The notes: generated from the letters alone by a model not told the origin. Shown: positions 1 to 6,165, numbered from the stretch's first letter. The stretch is 6,309 nucleotides of DNA from Ramlibacter sp. (GCA_023701085.1 JAMPXR010000159.1:1-6309); one strand, 5' to 3'. A program made the numbers and translations.

Positions 1-471
1 ATGTATCCGGACGACGCCGACGTGCAGGCCGTCAAGGACGCGATGTGGGACCCGTTCGAGTACCTGGCCGCGCGCCGGCGCGACGGCCTGCTCAAGACGG
101 ACTTCAGCCAGCCGCTGGGCAAGGTCAGCTACCACGTCCCGTGCCACTACCGGGTGCAGAACATGGGCAAGAAGACCGAGGAGGTGCTCAAGCTCGTCCC
201 CGGCACGCAGGTGCACACGACGGAGCGCTGTTCGGGCCACGCCGGCACCTACGGCGTGAAGAAGCCCTTCCACGAGATGGCCATGAAGATCGGCAAGCCC
301 CTCTTCAAACGCATGTCGGAGCACCCGCAGGGCGGGCTGCCCGACTACATCAGCTCCGACTGCCCGCTGGGCGGCCACCACATCGGCCAGGGCTTCGAGC
401 GCAACGCCTTGGGCGCGCCGAAGCTGGAGCACCCGCTGACGCTGATGCGGATGGCCTACGGCTTGAAGTGA
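1..471 (+). CDS. GlpC-like CCG-domain (Fe-S)-binding oxidoreductase subunit, C-terminal part (5' end outside window)
   Basis: The visible 156 codons read like the last third of a GlpC/HdrB-type Fe-S protein, so the ATG at base 1 is probably an internal Met and the gene begins upstream. Seen: a CCG-type domain with YHVPCH at residues 44-49 (Cys48), ERCSGHAGTYGVKK at 75-88 (Cys77), SSDCPLGGHH at 118-127 (Cys121) and a closing HPLTLMRMAYGL. E. coli GlpC, the Fe-S subunit of anaerobic glycerol-3-phosphate dehydrogenase, has the same string of motifs, but with CCG where this has CSG and CxxC where this has CPLGGHH. Such domains normally bind a [4Fe-4S] cluster and pass electrons to quinone or a partner. 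The DUF3501 gene follows after 23 bp on the same strand, an association I recall from Burkholderiales, sometimes with a rubrerythrin gene. The substrate is unknown. The proximity to ugp does not make it GlpC, because the two units converge. Family confidence is high and function confidence low. Confidence 0.85.
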   Translation: MYPDDADVQAVKDAMWDPFEYLAARRRDGLLKTDFSQPLGKVSYHVPCHYRVQNMGKKTEEVLKLVPGTQVHTTERCSGHAGTYGVKKPFHEMAMKIGKPLFKRMSEHPQGGLPDYISSDCPLGGHHIGQGFERNALGAPKLEHPLTLMRMAYGLK

Positions 472-494
472 AAGACCACCCCGACCAGGACAAC

Positions 495-1085
495 ATGCAA
501 CTCACAGGAAACATCACCCGCGACAGTCTGATGACGCTGGAGGCCTACAGCAAGTACCGCAAGGAGCACAAGGCCGACATCATCGCGCAGCGCAAGCTGC
601 GCAGCATCGCGCTGGGCGAGCACATCACCCTGCAGTTCGAGAGCGAGCTGACGATGCGCTACCAGATCCAGGAAATGCTGCGGCTGGAGAAGATCTTCGA
701 GGAAGACGCGATCGAGGCCGAAATCCAGACCTACGCGCCGCTGGTGCCCGACGGCGCCAACTGGAAGGCCACGATGATGATCGAATACCCCGACGCCAAC
801 GAGCGCAAGCGCGAGCTGGCCCGGCTGATCGGCGTCGAGGACCGGATGTTAGTCGAGGTGGAAGGGCAGGCGCGCGTGTACGCCATCGCCGACGAGGACC
901 TGGACCGCGAGACCGAGGAGAAGACCTCGGCCGTGCATTTCATGCGCTTCGAGTTCACGCCGGCCATGGTCGCGGCGATCAAGGCGGGGGCGGGCGTGAC
1001 GCTGGGCTGCGACCACGGCAACTATCCGGCGCACGTGGCGATCGCCGCCGAGCCGCTGGCCTCGCTGGCTGGCGACCTCAGGTAG
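495..1085 (+). CDS. DUF3501 family protein
   Basis: This is a complete 196-residue protein of unknown function that I recognise as DUF3501. Seen: a charged helical N-terminal half (residues 11-80) with RKEHKADIIAQRK at 22-34 and the run around TMRYQIQEMLRLEKIF at 53-68. It is followed by YAPLVPDGANW (80-90) and a C-terminal segment with HFMRFEF (148-154) and LGCDHGNYPAHV (170-181), whose Cys172, His174 and His180 could be ligands. There is no signal peptide or membrane segment, so it is probably cytoplasmic. The ATG at 495 is chosen because upstream sequence in this frame only shadows the Fe-S gene. An AGGA at 487-490 sits 4 bases before it, which is a short spacing. The gene lies 23 bp behind the Fe-S protein gene and is probably co-transcribed and functionally paired with it. 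Its stop overlaps the end of convergent ugpQ. A lone TTA leucine codon at 849-851 is unusual for this G+C content but not evidence of transfer. Confidence 0.88.
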   Translation: MQLTGNITRDSLMTLEAYSKYRKEHKADIIAQRKLRSIALGEHITLQFESELTMRYQIQEMLRLEKIFEEDAIEAEIQTYAPLVPDGANWKATMMIEYPDANERKRELARLIGVEDRMLVEVEGQARVYAIADEDLDRETEEKTSAVHFMRFEFTPAMVAAIKAGAGVTLGCDHGNYPAHVAIAAEPLASLAGDLR

Positions 1086-1812
1086 GCGCGAACAGGTCGA
1101 CGCGGTCGGTGATGATGCCCTCGGTGCCCAGGCCGATCAGGCGCTGCGCGGCCCACTCGTCGTTGACGGTGTAGCTCAGGCAGCGCAGGCCGGCGTCGTG
1201 CACCTGCGCTACGTTGCCGGCGTTCCACAGCGCGTGGTTGCAGACGACGGCCACGCATTGCAGTTCCAGGGCCATGTCGAGCCAGCCGGTCCACAGCGAG
1301 TCCAGCAGCAGGCCGCGTGGCAGCTGCGGCTGCACCGCCTGCGCCGCGGCCAGCGCATCGGGGCGAAATGAGCTCAGCAGCGGCGGCACGGCGGCGCCGG
1401 CCCACAGCCGCGCCGCTTCATGCGCGACCGCCGCGCCGGTGTGCGCTTCCGTGCCCCGCGTGGGCTTGATCTCGATATTGAGGAAGAACCCGTTGGCCAG
1501 GCAGAAATGCGCGACGTTGGCCAGCGTGGCCAGCGGCTCGCCGGCATAGGCGCGCGAATGCCAATTGCCGGCGTACAGCCGCGACAGCTCGCTCCAGGGC
1601 TTGTCGCCGCCCACGCCGCTGCCGCTGGTGGTGCGCTCCAGCGTCTCGTCGTGCATGAGGAAGATCACGCCGTCGGCCGAGAGCTTGGCGTCGCATTCGA
1701 ACATGCGGTAGCCGTGGCGCGCGCCCAGCCGGAACGCGGCCAGCGTGTTCTCGGGCGCCAGCTTGCCGGCGCCGCGGTGGGCGATCCAGCGCGGGTAGGG
1801 CCAGGGCTGCAT
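1078..1812 (-). CDS. ugpQ: Glycerophosphodiester phosphodiesterase UgpQ
   Basis: Cytoplasmic glycerophosphodiesterase of 244 residues, close to the E. coli UgpQ length of about 247. It hydrolyses glycerophosphodiesters to sn-glycerol-3-phosphate and the free alcohol. Seen: the GDPD signature in order, AHRGAGKLAPENTLAAF at residues 11-27 (catalytic His12, with Glu21 and Asn22), FECDAKLSADG at 38-48 (metal ligands expected at Glu39 and Asp41), MHDETLERTT at 53-62 (His54) and NIEIKP at 112-117. The rest follows E. coli UgpQ, including PPLLSSF, LPRGLLLD and DAGLR..YTVN. There is no signal peptide, as expected for UgpQ and unlike periplasmic GlpQ. The start at 1812 is preferred to longer readings because the protein begins WPYPRWIAHRG as in E. 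coli (WPYPRIVAHRG), and because ugpC's TGA and this ATG share one base (TGATG). No Shine-Dalgarno sequence is evident, so translation is probably coupled to ugpC. It is the last gene of the operon. Confidence 0.96.
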   Translation of the reverse strand: MQPWPYPRWIAHRGAGKLAPENTLAAFRLGARHGYRMFECDAKLSADGVIFLMHDETLERTTSGSGVGGDKPWSELSRLYAGNWHSRAYAGEPLATLANVAHFCLANGFFLNIEIKPTRGTEAHTGAAVAHEAARLWAGAAVPPLLSSFRPDALAAAQAVQPQLPRGLLLDSLWTGWLDMALELQCVAVVCNHALWNAGNVAQVHDAGLRCLSYTVNDEWAAQRLIGLGTEGIITDRVDLFAPT

Positions 1813-2816
1813 CAGAGGCGCTTGCCGCTGGCGCCGTCGAACCAGTGGACGCGGTCTTCGCGCGGGGCGACGCGGATCGTCGAGCCCGGGGCCGGCACCG
1901 GCTCGCCTTCTCCGCTGCGAACGATGATCTGCTCGTGGCCGAGTCGGCCATAGATCAGCCGCTCGGCGCCCAGCAGTTCCGTGGTCTCGACCCGCAATTC
2001 CCAACCGTCCGCGCGCACGTCCAGGTGTTCGGGCCGGATGCCCATCACCGCGCCGGGCCGCCCGCCCGGAGCGTCCTTCAACAGGTTCATGGGCGGCGAG
2101 CCGATGAAGCTGGCCACGAATGTCGTCGCGGGACGGTGATAAACCTCCTCGGGTGTGCCGAACTGCTCCATCACACCGGCGTTCATCACCAGCATCCGTT
2201 CGGCCAGCGTCATGGCCTCCACCTGGTCGTGCGTGACGAACAGCGACGTGATGCCCAGCTCGCGGTGCAGCTTCTGGATCTCCAGGCGGGTCTGGGCGCG
2301 CAGCTTGGCGTCCAGGTTGGACAGCGGTTCGTCGAACAGGAACACCTGGGGCTGGCGCACGATGGCGCGGCCCATGGCGACGCGCTGGCGCTGCCCGCCC
2401 GAGAGCTGGCGCGGCTTGCGCTGCAGCAGCGCGCTCAGCTCGAGAATGCCCGCGGCCTTGTCCACGCGCGCCTTGATCTCCTCGCGCGGCACGCCCTTGA
2501 TCCGCAGTCCGTAAGCCATGTTGTCGAACACGGTCATGTGAGGGTACAGCGCGTAGTTCTGGAACACCATGGCGATGTCGCGCTCGGCCGGCTCCAGGTC
2601 GTTGACCACGCGATCGCCGATCGAGATTTCGCCCTCGGAAATCTCCTCCAGTCCCGCCACCATGCGCAGCAGGGTGGACTTGCCGCAGCCGGAGGGTCCG
2701 ACGATGACCACGAACTCGCGATCCTTGACCTCGGCGTTCACGCCGTGGATGACCTGCAGCTCGTGTCGGCCCTTGCCATAGCGCTTGATGACGTTCTTGA
2801 TGGTGATCGCTGCCAT
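1812..2816 (-). CDS. ugpC: sn-glycerol-3-phosphate ABC transporter ATP-binding protein UgpC
   Basis: ATPase of 334 residues that powers uptake through UgpA/UgpE from the cytoplasmic face. It belongs to the MalK/CUT1-type family. Seen: Walker [10 protein letters not shown] at 40-48, Q-loop Gln86 in [16 protein letters not shown] signature [15 protein letters not shown] at 138-152, Walker B VFLFDEP at 158-164 with catalytic Glu163, D-loop SNLDA, and H-loop His196 in [11 protein letters not shown]. The remaining third is the TOBE/OB-fold regulatory region characteristic of the family, including GSPPMNLL at 239-246 and GIRPEHL at 259-265. All catalytic residues are present. Identity as UgpC rather than another MalK-like sugar ATPase rests on context, since it sits between ugpE and ugpQ. 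The start at 2816 has AAGGCGG at 2824-2830 with a 7-base spacer. A 37-bp gap separates it from ugpE. The stop overlaps the ugpQ start by one base. Confidence 0.95.
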   Translation of the reverse strand: MAAITIKNVIKRYGKGRHELQVIHGVNAEVKDREFVVIVGPSGCGKSTLLRMVAGLEEISEGEISIGDRVVNDLEPAERDIAMVFQNYALYPHMTVFDNMAYGLRIKGVPREEIKARVDKAAGILELSALLQRKPRQLSGGQRQRVAMGRAIVRQPQVFLFDEPLSNLDAKLRAQTRLEIQKLHRELGITSLFVTHDQVEAMTLAERMLVMNAGVMEQFGTPEEVYHRPATTFVASFIGSPPMNLLKDAPGGRPGAVMGIRPEHLDVRADGWELRVETTELLGAERLIYGRLGHEQIIVRSGEGEPVPAPGSTIRVAPREDRVHWFDGASGKRL

Positions 2817-2823
2817 GTCCGTT

Positions 2824-2830
2824 CCGCCTT
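2824..2830 (-). promoter_or_regulatory. Ribosome binding site of ugpC
   Basis: Reading the minus strand, AAGGCGG lies 7 bases before the ugpC ATG, inside the 37-bp gap after ugpE. It is an imperfect but well-placed Shine-Dalgarno sequence and supports the 2816 start. UgpE and UgpQ have no comparable site. Confidence 0.55.
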
Positions 2831-2853
2831 GAATTCTCTTGTCGCGCCAGCTG

Positions 2854-3705
2854 CTACTTTTCGGACTCCACCAGCCCCTTGACGAACCATTTCTGCATCA
2901 GCACCACCACCACGGCCGGCGGCAGCATGGCCAGCAGGGCGGTGGCCATGATGACGTTCCACTCGTTGGCTGCGTCGCCGCCGGCGATCATGCGCTTGAT
3001 GCCGATGACCACCGGGTACATCTCCTCGCTGGTGGTGGCCAGCAGCGGCCAGAGGTACTGGTTCCATCCATAGATGAACTGGATGACGAACAAGGCCGCG
3101 ATCGAGGTCTTCGACAGGGGCACCAGGATGTCTTTGAAGAACCGCATCGGGCCGGCGCCGTCCACGCGCGCCGCTTCCACCAGTTCATCGGGCACCGTGA
3201 GGAAGAACTGTCGGAACAGGAAGGTGGCGGTCGCCGACGCGATCAGCGGGACCGTGAGGCCCGCGTAGGTGTTGAGCATGCCCAGGTCGGCCACTACCTT
3301 GTAGGTGGGCATGATGCGCACTTCGACCGGCAGCATCAGTGTCACGAAGATGGCCCAGAAGAAGAAGCTTTTCAGCGGGAACCGGAAATAGACGATGGCG
3401 AAGGCGGACAGCAGCGAGATCGCGATCTTGCCGACCGTGATGACCAGCGCCGAGACCAGGCTCACCCACAGCATGCGGGCGGCGGGTGCCGTGGAGCCCG
3501 CCCCCCGGCCGCCGCCGAAGAGCGCGGCCTCGTAGGTGTCCAGCAGGTGGGTGCCGGGCCACAGCGGCATCGGTACCTGAAGGATGTCCTGCGCCGTGTG
3601 CGTGGAGGCCACGAAAGCCAGATACAGCGGAAAGCAGACGATCACCAGGCCGAGCACCATCACCAGATGGCTCAGCACGACCAGCCCGGGTTTGCGCTCA
3701 ACCAT
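2854..3705 (-). CDS. ugpE: sn-glycerol-3-phosphate ABC transporter permease UgpE
   Basis: Inner-membrane permease of 283 residues that pairs with UgpA to form the translocation channel. Seen: hydrophobic spans at about 8-33, 79-104, 112-126, 145-168, 203-222 and 250-271. The EAA loop that docks on UgpC is [17 protein letters not shown] at 174-190. The sequence follows E. coli UgpE closely along its length: [67 protein letters not shown], and the ending GLVESEK (GLVDSEK in E. coli). Compared with E. coli, the first periplasmic loop carries a short glycine-rich stretch (GGGRGAGS, about 64-71). The ATG at 3705 fits the E. coli N-terminus (MIENRPW), but no Shine-Dalgarno sequence precedes it. It begins 15 bases after the ugpA stop and in the same frame, so translation probably depends on ribosomes finishing ugpA. 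Confidence 0.96.
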   Translation of the reverse strand: MVERKPGLVVLSHLVMVLGLVIVCFPLYLAFVASTHTAQDILQVPMPLWPGTHLLDTYEAALFGGGRGAGSTAPAARMLWVSLVSALVITVGKIAISLLSAFAIVYFRFPLKSFFFWAIFVTLMLPVEVRIMPTYKVVADLGMLNTYAGLTVPLIASATATFLFRQFFLTVPDELVEAARVDGAGPMRFFKDILVPLSKTSIAALFVIQFIYGWNQYLWPLLATTSEEMYPVVIGIKRMIAGGDAANEWNVIMATALLAMLPPAVVVVLMQKWFVKGLVESEK

Positions 3706-3720
3706 GATTGCGGCGTGCCA

Positions 3721-4602
3721 TCAGTACTGCACCTTCTTCTCGATGTAGCGGAACTGGATCACGGTCAGCCCGATCACGATCGCCATCAAGATCACGGACT
3801 GCGCGGCCGACCCGCCCAGATCGCCGTTCTTGAAGCCATCCATGTAAACCTTGTAGACCAGGATCATCGTGTCCTGCCCGGGGCCGCCCTGTGTGGTAGC
3901 GTCGATGATGCCGAACGTGTTGAAGAACGCGTACACCACGTTGATCACCAGCAGGAAGAAACTGGTCGGCGAGAGCAGGGGGAACTGAATGCTCCAGAAG
4001 CGCCGCCAGGGACCGGCGCCGTCGATGGCCGCGGCTTCGATCAGGCTCTTGGGGATCGACTGGAGCCCGGCCAGGAAGAACAGGAAGTTGTACGAAAGGT
4101 GGTTCCAGATCGCCACCATGATGATCAGCGCCACCGCATGGTCGGAGTCGAGCAGGTAATTCCAGTCCAAGCCCAGCTTGCCCAATCCGTACGAGACCAC
4201 GCCGATACGCGGCGAGAACATGAACAGCCACAACACGCCCGCCACCGCGGGCGCGACGGCATAAGGCACGATCAAGAAGGTCTTGTACAGCATCGCGCCG
4301 CGCACGATGCGGTCGGCGAACACCGCCAGCAGCAGGGACAGTCCGATGCCCAAAGCGGCCACCAGCACCGAGAACAGGGCGGTGATCTTGAACGACTCGA
4401 GGTAGCCCGGGTCCCGCAGCAAGGTTCTGAAATTGTCGAAACCCACCCATTCGGTTGAAATGCCGAACGCATCCTGCAACTGGAATGACTGCACCAGCGC
4501 CTGGCCGGCGGGCCAGAAGAAGAACACGCCGATGATGGCCAGTTGGGGAGCGAGCAGCGCCCAGGGCAGCCAGGTCGATCGGAACAGGACGCGCTTTTCC
4601 AT
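3721..4602 (-). CDS. ugpA: sn-glycerol-3-phosphate ABC transporter permease UgpA
   Basis: Inner-membrane permease of 293 residues and the partner of UgpE. Seen: hydrophobic spans at about 13-35, 72-96, 107-128, 157-180, 212-231 and 267-284. The EAA loop contacting UgpC is LIEAAAIDGAGPWRRFW at 187-203. Typical MalF/UgpA-family segments are FFFWPAGQALVQSF (27-40), WVGFDNFRTLL (52-62) and the stretch VYAFFNTFGIID (222-233) followed by TQGGPGQDT. The position between ugpB and ugpE matches the E. coli gene order. The start at 4602 has AAGG at 4607-4610 only 4 bases upstream, so initiation may be weak. Another ATG at 4622, overlapping the end of the terminator T-run, is in a different frame and is not the start. 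The 85-bp gap to ugpB contains an intrinsic terminator, so this gene and those after it should be expressed below ugpB. Confidence 0.96.
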   Translation of the reverse strand: MEKRVLFRSTWLPWALLAPQLAIIGVFFFWPAGQALVQSFQLQDAFGISTEWVGFDNFRTLLRDPGYLESFKITALFSVLVAALGIGLSLLLAVFADRIVRGAMLYKTFLIVPYAVAPAVAGVLWLFMFSPRIGVVSYGLGKLGLDWNYLLDSDHAVALIIMVAIWNHLSYNFLFFLAGLQSIPKSLIEAAAIDGAGPWRRFWSIQFPLLSPTSFFLLVINVVYAFFNTFGIIDATTQGGPGQDTMILVYKVYMDGFKNGDLGGSAAQSVILMAIVIGLTVIQFRYIEKKVQY

Positions 4603-4622
4603 CGGGCCTTATTGTCGCGCAT

Positions 4623-4660
4623 AAAAAAACCGCCTTCCCTCGGTGCCCGCGGAAAGGCGG
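4623..4660 (-). terminator. Intrinsic terminator between ugpB and ugpA
   Basis: On the minus strand, CCGCCTTTCC (4660-4651) pairs with GGGAAGGCGG (4639-4630) as a 10-bp stem with one G-U pair. The loop can add CGG/CCG (4649-4647 with 4643-4641) around a GCA triloop, and seven T bases (4629-4623) follow directly. This is a textbook Rho-independent terminator starting 27 bases after the ugpB stop. As ugpA-E-C-Q lie beyond it on the same strand, it most likely acts as a partial terminator. The hairpin may also protect the 3' end of the ugpB message. On the plus strand there is no T-run, so it is one-directional. Confidence 0.88.
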
Positions 4661-4687
4661 CTGGCTGTCCGGCGGTGGGCAGGCGCG

Positions 4688-5992
4688 TCAGGTCTTGTTG
4701 GCCTTTTCGAACCGCTCGAGCTGCTCGTTGCCGCGCTGCACCGCCGCGTCCAGCGCTTCCTTGGCCGTCTTCTTGCCGGTCCAGATCTGCTCGGTTTCCT
4801 CGTCGACGATGGTTCGGATCTGGTTGAAGTTGCCGATGCGGATGCCGCGCGACTTGTCGGTGGTCTTGCGGATCATCTGGGTAACGGCCACGTCGGTGCC
4901 GGGCTTCTCCTTGTACCAGCCGGATTTCTCCGTCAGCTGGTAGGAGGCCATGGTGACCGGCAGGTAGCCGGTGCGCTTGTGGCTGGCGGATTGCACCTCG
5001 GGCTTGGACAGGTAGTTGAAGAACGAGGCCACGCCCTTGTACGTTTCGGGCTTCTTGCCGTTCATCACCCATAGGCTGGCGCCGCCGATGATGGTGTTCT
5101 GCGGCGCGCCCTGCACGTCCGGGTAGTACGGCAGCGTGGAAATGCCGTAGGCGAACTTGGCTTCCTTGCTGACGCGCGAGTACAGGCCTGAGGAGCCGGT
5201 CATCATGGCGCACTCGCCCGATGGGAAGACGACGTCGGCCTTGTTGTCGCGGCCCTTGTAGACGAACAGGCCCTGCTTGGCCATGTTGGCCAGGTTTTCG
5301 AAGTGGCGCACGTGCAGCGGTGAGTTGAAGGCCAGCCGCGCGGTCGGGCCGCCGAAGCCGTTGTTCTGCGTGGCAAACAGCACGTTGTGCCAGGTGGAGA
5401 AGCTCTCAAGCTGGGTCCAGCTGATCCAGCTGGTGGTGAAGGGGCACCTGTGGCCGCTTGCCTTGAGCTTGGCGGCCGCCAGCACCACCTCTGGCCAGGT
5501 CTTGGGCGCTTCATCCGGATTCAGGCCCGCCGCCTTGAAGGCGTCCTTGTTGTAATAGAAAACCGTCGTGGAACTGTTCAGCGGGAAGCTCAGCATCTGC
5601 CCGTTGGAAGCCGTGTAGTAGCCGGCCACCGCCGAGACATAGGCTTTCGGGTCGAACTTGGCACCGGACGCCTGCATCACTTCGGCCACCGGCTTGACCG
5701 CACCCTTGGCCGCCATCATGGTGGCGGTCCCGACCTCGTAGACCTGCAGGATGTCGGGTGCGTTGCCGGCCCGGTACGCGGCCATCGCCGCGGTGAAGGT
5801 TTCACCGTACGTGCCTTTGTACGTGGGGACGACCACGTATTCCTTCTGGCTCGCATTGAAGTCCTTGGCGAGGTCGCCGATCCATTCGCCCAGCGGGCCG
5901 CTCATCGCGTGCCACCACTGGATCTGGGTCTGCGCCTGGGCCGGCAGCGTGAAAGCGACCACCAAAGCCGCAACGGAAAGTTTTAGTTTCAT
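4688..5992 (-). CDS. ugpB: sn-glycerol-3-phosphate ABC transporter periplasmic binding protein UgpB
   Basis: Periplasmic substrate-binding protein of 434 residues that captures glycerol-3-phosphate and glycerophosphodiesters and delivers them to UgpA/UgpE. Seen: a Sec signal peptide with Lys2 and Lys4, a hydrophobic core at 5-16 and a likely cleavage after Ala20 in PAQA|QTQ. The mature protein follows E. coli UgpB: WWHAMSGPLGE (26-36), VVPTYKGTYGE (54-64), GNAPDILQVYEVGTATMMA (76-94), YYNKDAFKAAGL (146-157), APQNTIIGGASLWVM (296-310), TGYLPVT (341-347) and IVDEETEQIWTGKKT (395-409). The WxxW pair (Trp189 and Trp192) matches the E. coli tryptophans that stack on the ligand. Cys183 and Cys261 match two E. 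coli cysteines and probably form a disulfide. The start at 5992 has AGGAG five bases upstream and opens directly into the signal peptide. It is the first gene of the operon, behind a Pho-box-like promoter. Confidence 0.97.
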   Translation of the reverse strand: MKLKLSVAALVVAFTLPAQAQTQIQWWHAMSGPLGEWIGDLAKDFNASQKEYVVVPTYKGTYGETFTAAMAAYRAGNAPDILQVYEVGTATMMAAKGAVKPVAEVMQASGAKFDPKAYVSAVAGYYTASNGQMLSFPLNSSTTVFYYNKDAFKAAGLNPDEAPKTWPEVVLAAAKLKASGHRCPFTTSWISWTQLESFSTWHNVLFATQNNGFGGPTARLAFNSPLHVRHFENLANMAKQGLFVYKGRDNKADVVFPSGECAMMTGSSGLYSRVSKEAKFAYGISTLPYYPDVQGAPQNTIIGGASLWVMNGKKPETYKGVASFFNYLSKPEVQSASHKRTGYLPVTMASYQLTEKSGWYKEKPGTDVAVTQMIRKTTDKSRGIRIGNFNQIRTIVDEETEQIWTGKKTAKEALDAAVQRGNEQLERFEKANKT

Positions 5993-5997
5993 GGGTT

Positions 5998-6002
5998 CTC
6001 CT
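5998..6002 (-). promoter_or_regulatory. Ribosome binding site of ugpB
   Basis: AGGAG on the minus strand lies 5 bases before the ugpB ATG. It is the strongest Shine-Dalgarno sequence of the operon, in keeping with high demand for the binding protein, and it fixes the start at 5992. Confidence 0.85.
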
Positions 6003-6017
6003 GGATAAACCGTTCGA

Positions 6018-6023
6018 ATATTA
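6018..6023 (-). promoter_or_regulatory. Probable -10 element of the ugp promoter
   Basis: TAATAT on the minus strand agrees with TATAAT at 4 of 6 positions and lies in the only A+T-rich pocket of the control region. It begins exactly 10 bases after the Pho-box-like repeat, the spacing typical of PhoB-activated promoters where the box replaces a -35. Transcription would start near 6011 and leave a leader of about 20 bases containing the AGGAG. No good -35 hexamer is seen. Confidence 0.55.
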
Positions 6024-6033
6024 ACTTTTCACG

Positions 6034-6051
6034 ATGGCGGATTTTTGACTG
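6034..6051 (-). promoter_or_regulatory. Pho-box-like PhoB binding site upstream of ugpB
   Basis: The minus-strand 18-mer CAGTCAAAAATCCGCCAT matches the Pho box consensus (CTGTCATAWAWCTGTCAY) at 14 of 18 positions by my alignment. It shows the 7-4-7 layout: CAGTCAA, AAAT spacer, CCGCCAT, each repeat 5 of 7 to CTGTCAT. PhoB controls ugp in E. coli through such boxes. The location just upstream of a -10-like hexamer and the ugpB ribosome site supports this role. This is inferred from consensus only. Confidence 0.65.
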
Positions 6052-6067
6052 GCCCCACGGTGGGACC
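6051..6067. repeat. 17-bp near-perfect palindrome next to the Pho box
   Basis: GGCCCCAC, a central G, then GTGGGACC form an 8-bp inverted repeat with one mismatch (6053 against 6065). It abuts and shares one base with the Pho-box-like repeat. No T-run follows on either strand, so it does not look like a terminator. It could be a dyad operator for a second regulator of ugp or of the divergent gene. I do not recognise a specific family for it. Confidence 0.4.
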
Positions 6068-6141
6068 GCAAGCGGGGTTTCCATAGGTGAGGGGGGAAAT
6101 GCTGCGCTGCGGTACCATCCTTTTTCAGCCGCGTGGCATTT

Positions 6142-6165
6142 CGTTTTGGCTGACCTCCTAAAACG
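6142..6165 (+). repeat. Inverted repeat directly before the divergent oxidoreductase start, enclosing CCTCCT
   Basis: CGTTTT (6142-6147) and AAAACG (6160-6165) form a 6-bp inverted repeat with a 12-base loop that ends on the base before the ATG at 6166. The loop holds GACCTCCT, resembling the 3' end of 16S rRNA (ACCTCCT) rather than a Shine-Dalgarno sequence. The stem is A+T-rich and weak, so a functional RNA structure is uncertain. Confidence 0.4.

Noticed and set aside
45..494. Upstream extension of the DUF3501 frame back to an ATG at 45
   Set aside because: It is rich in Arg, Pro and Ala, as expected for an out-of-frame reading of the Fe-S gene, and has no family resemblance. The DUF3501 match starts at the ATG at 495.
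1813..2004. Longer ugpQ start at 2004
   Set aside because: The extra residues are an out-of-frame reading of the ugpC 3' end. The E. coli-like N-terminus and the TGATG overlap both support 1812.
2839..4458. 539-codon plus-strand frame opposite ugpE and ugpA
   Set aside because: Its composition (His, Gln, Asp, Arg-rich) is typical of an antisense shadow of high-G+C membrane protein genes. The minus-strand frames match UgpE and UgpA along their length.
5387..5986. 199-codon plus-strand frame opposite ugpB
   Set aside because: An antisense shadow of ugpB, with no recognisable domain and low-complexity composition.
5989..6084. 31-codon minus-strand frame whose TGA overlaps the ugpB ATG (possible leader peptide)
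   Set aside because: The ATGA overlap is attractive, but there is no Shine-Dalgarno sequence before its ATG. It spans the Pho-box-like site and the -10, so the predicted ugp transcript would begin inside it.
6029..6118. 29-codon minus-strand frame in the divergent region
   Set aside because: No recognisable product, poorly placed ribosome site, and it lies upstream of the predicted ugp transcription start.
6113..6118. TACCAT as a -10 for the divergent oxidoreductase gene
   Set aside because: Four of six matches, but no -35-like hexamer about 17 bases upstream, so I cannot separate it from chance.
6134..6150. Sigma-54-like TGGCA...TTGGC promoter for the divergent oxidoreductase
   Set aside because: The -24 GG and -12 GC dinucleotides are two bases too far apart for a sigma-54 site.
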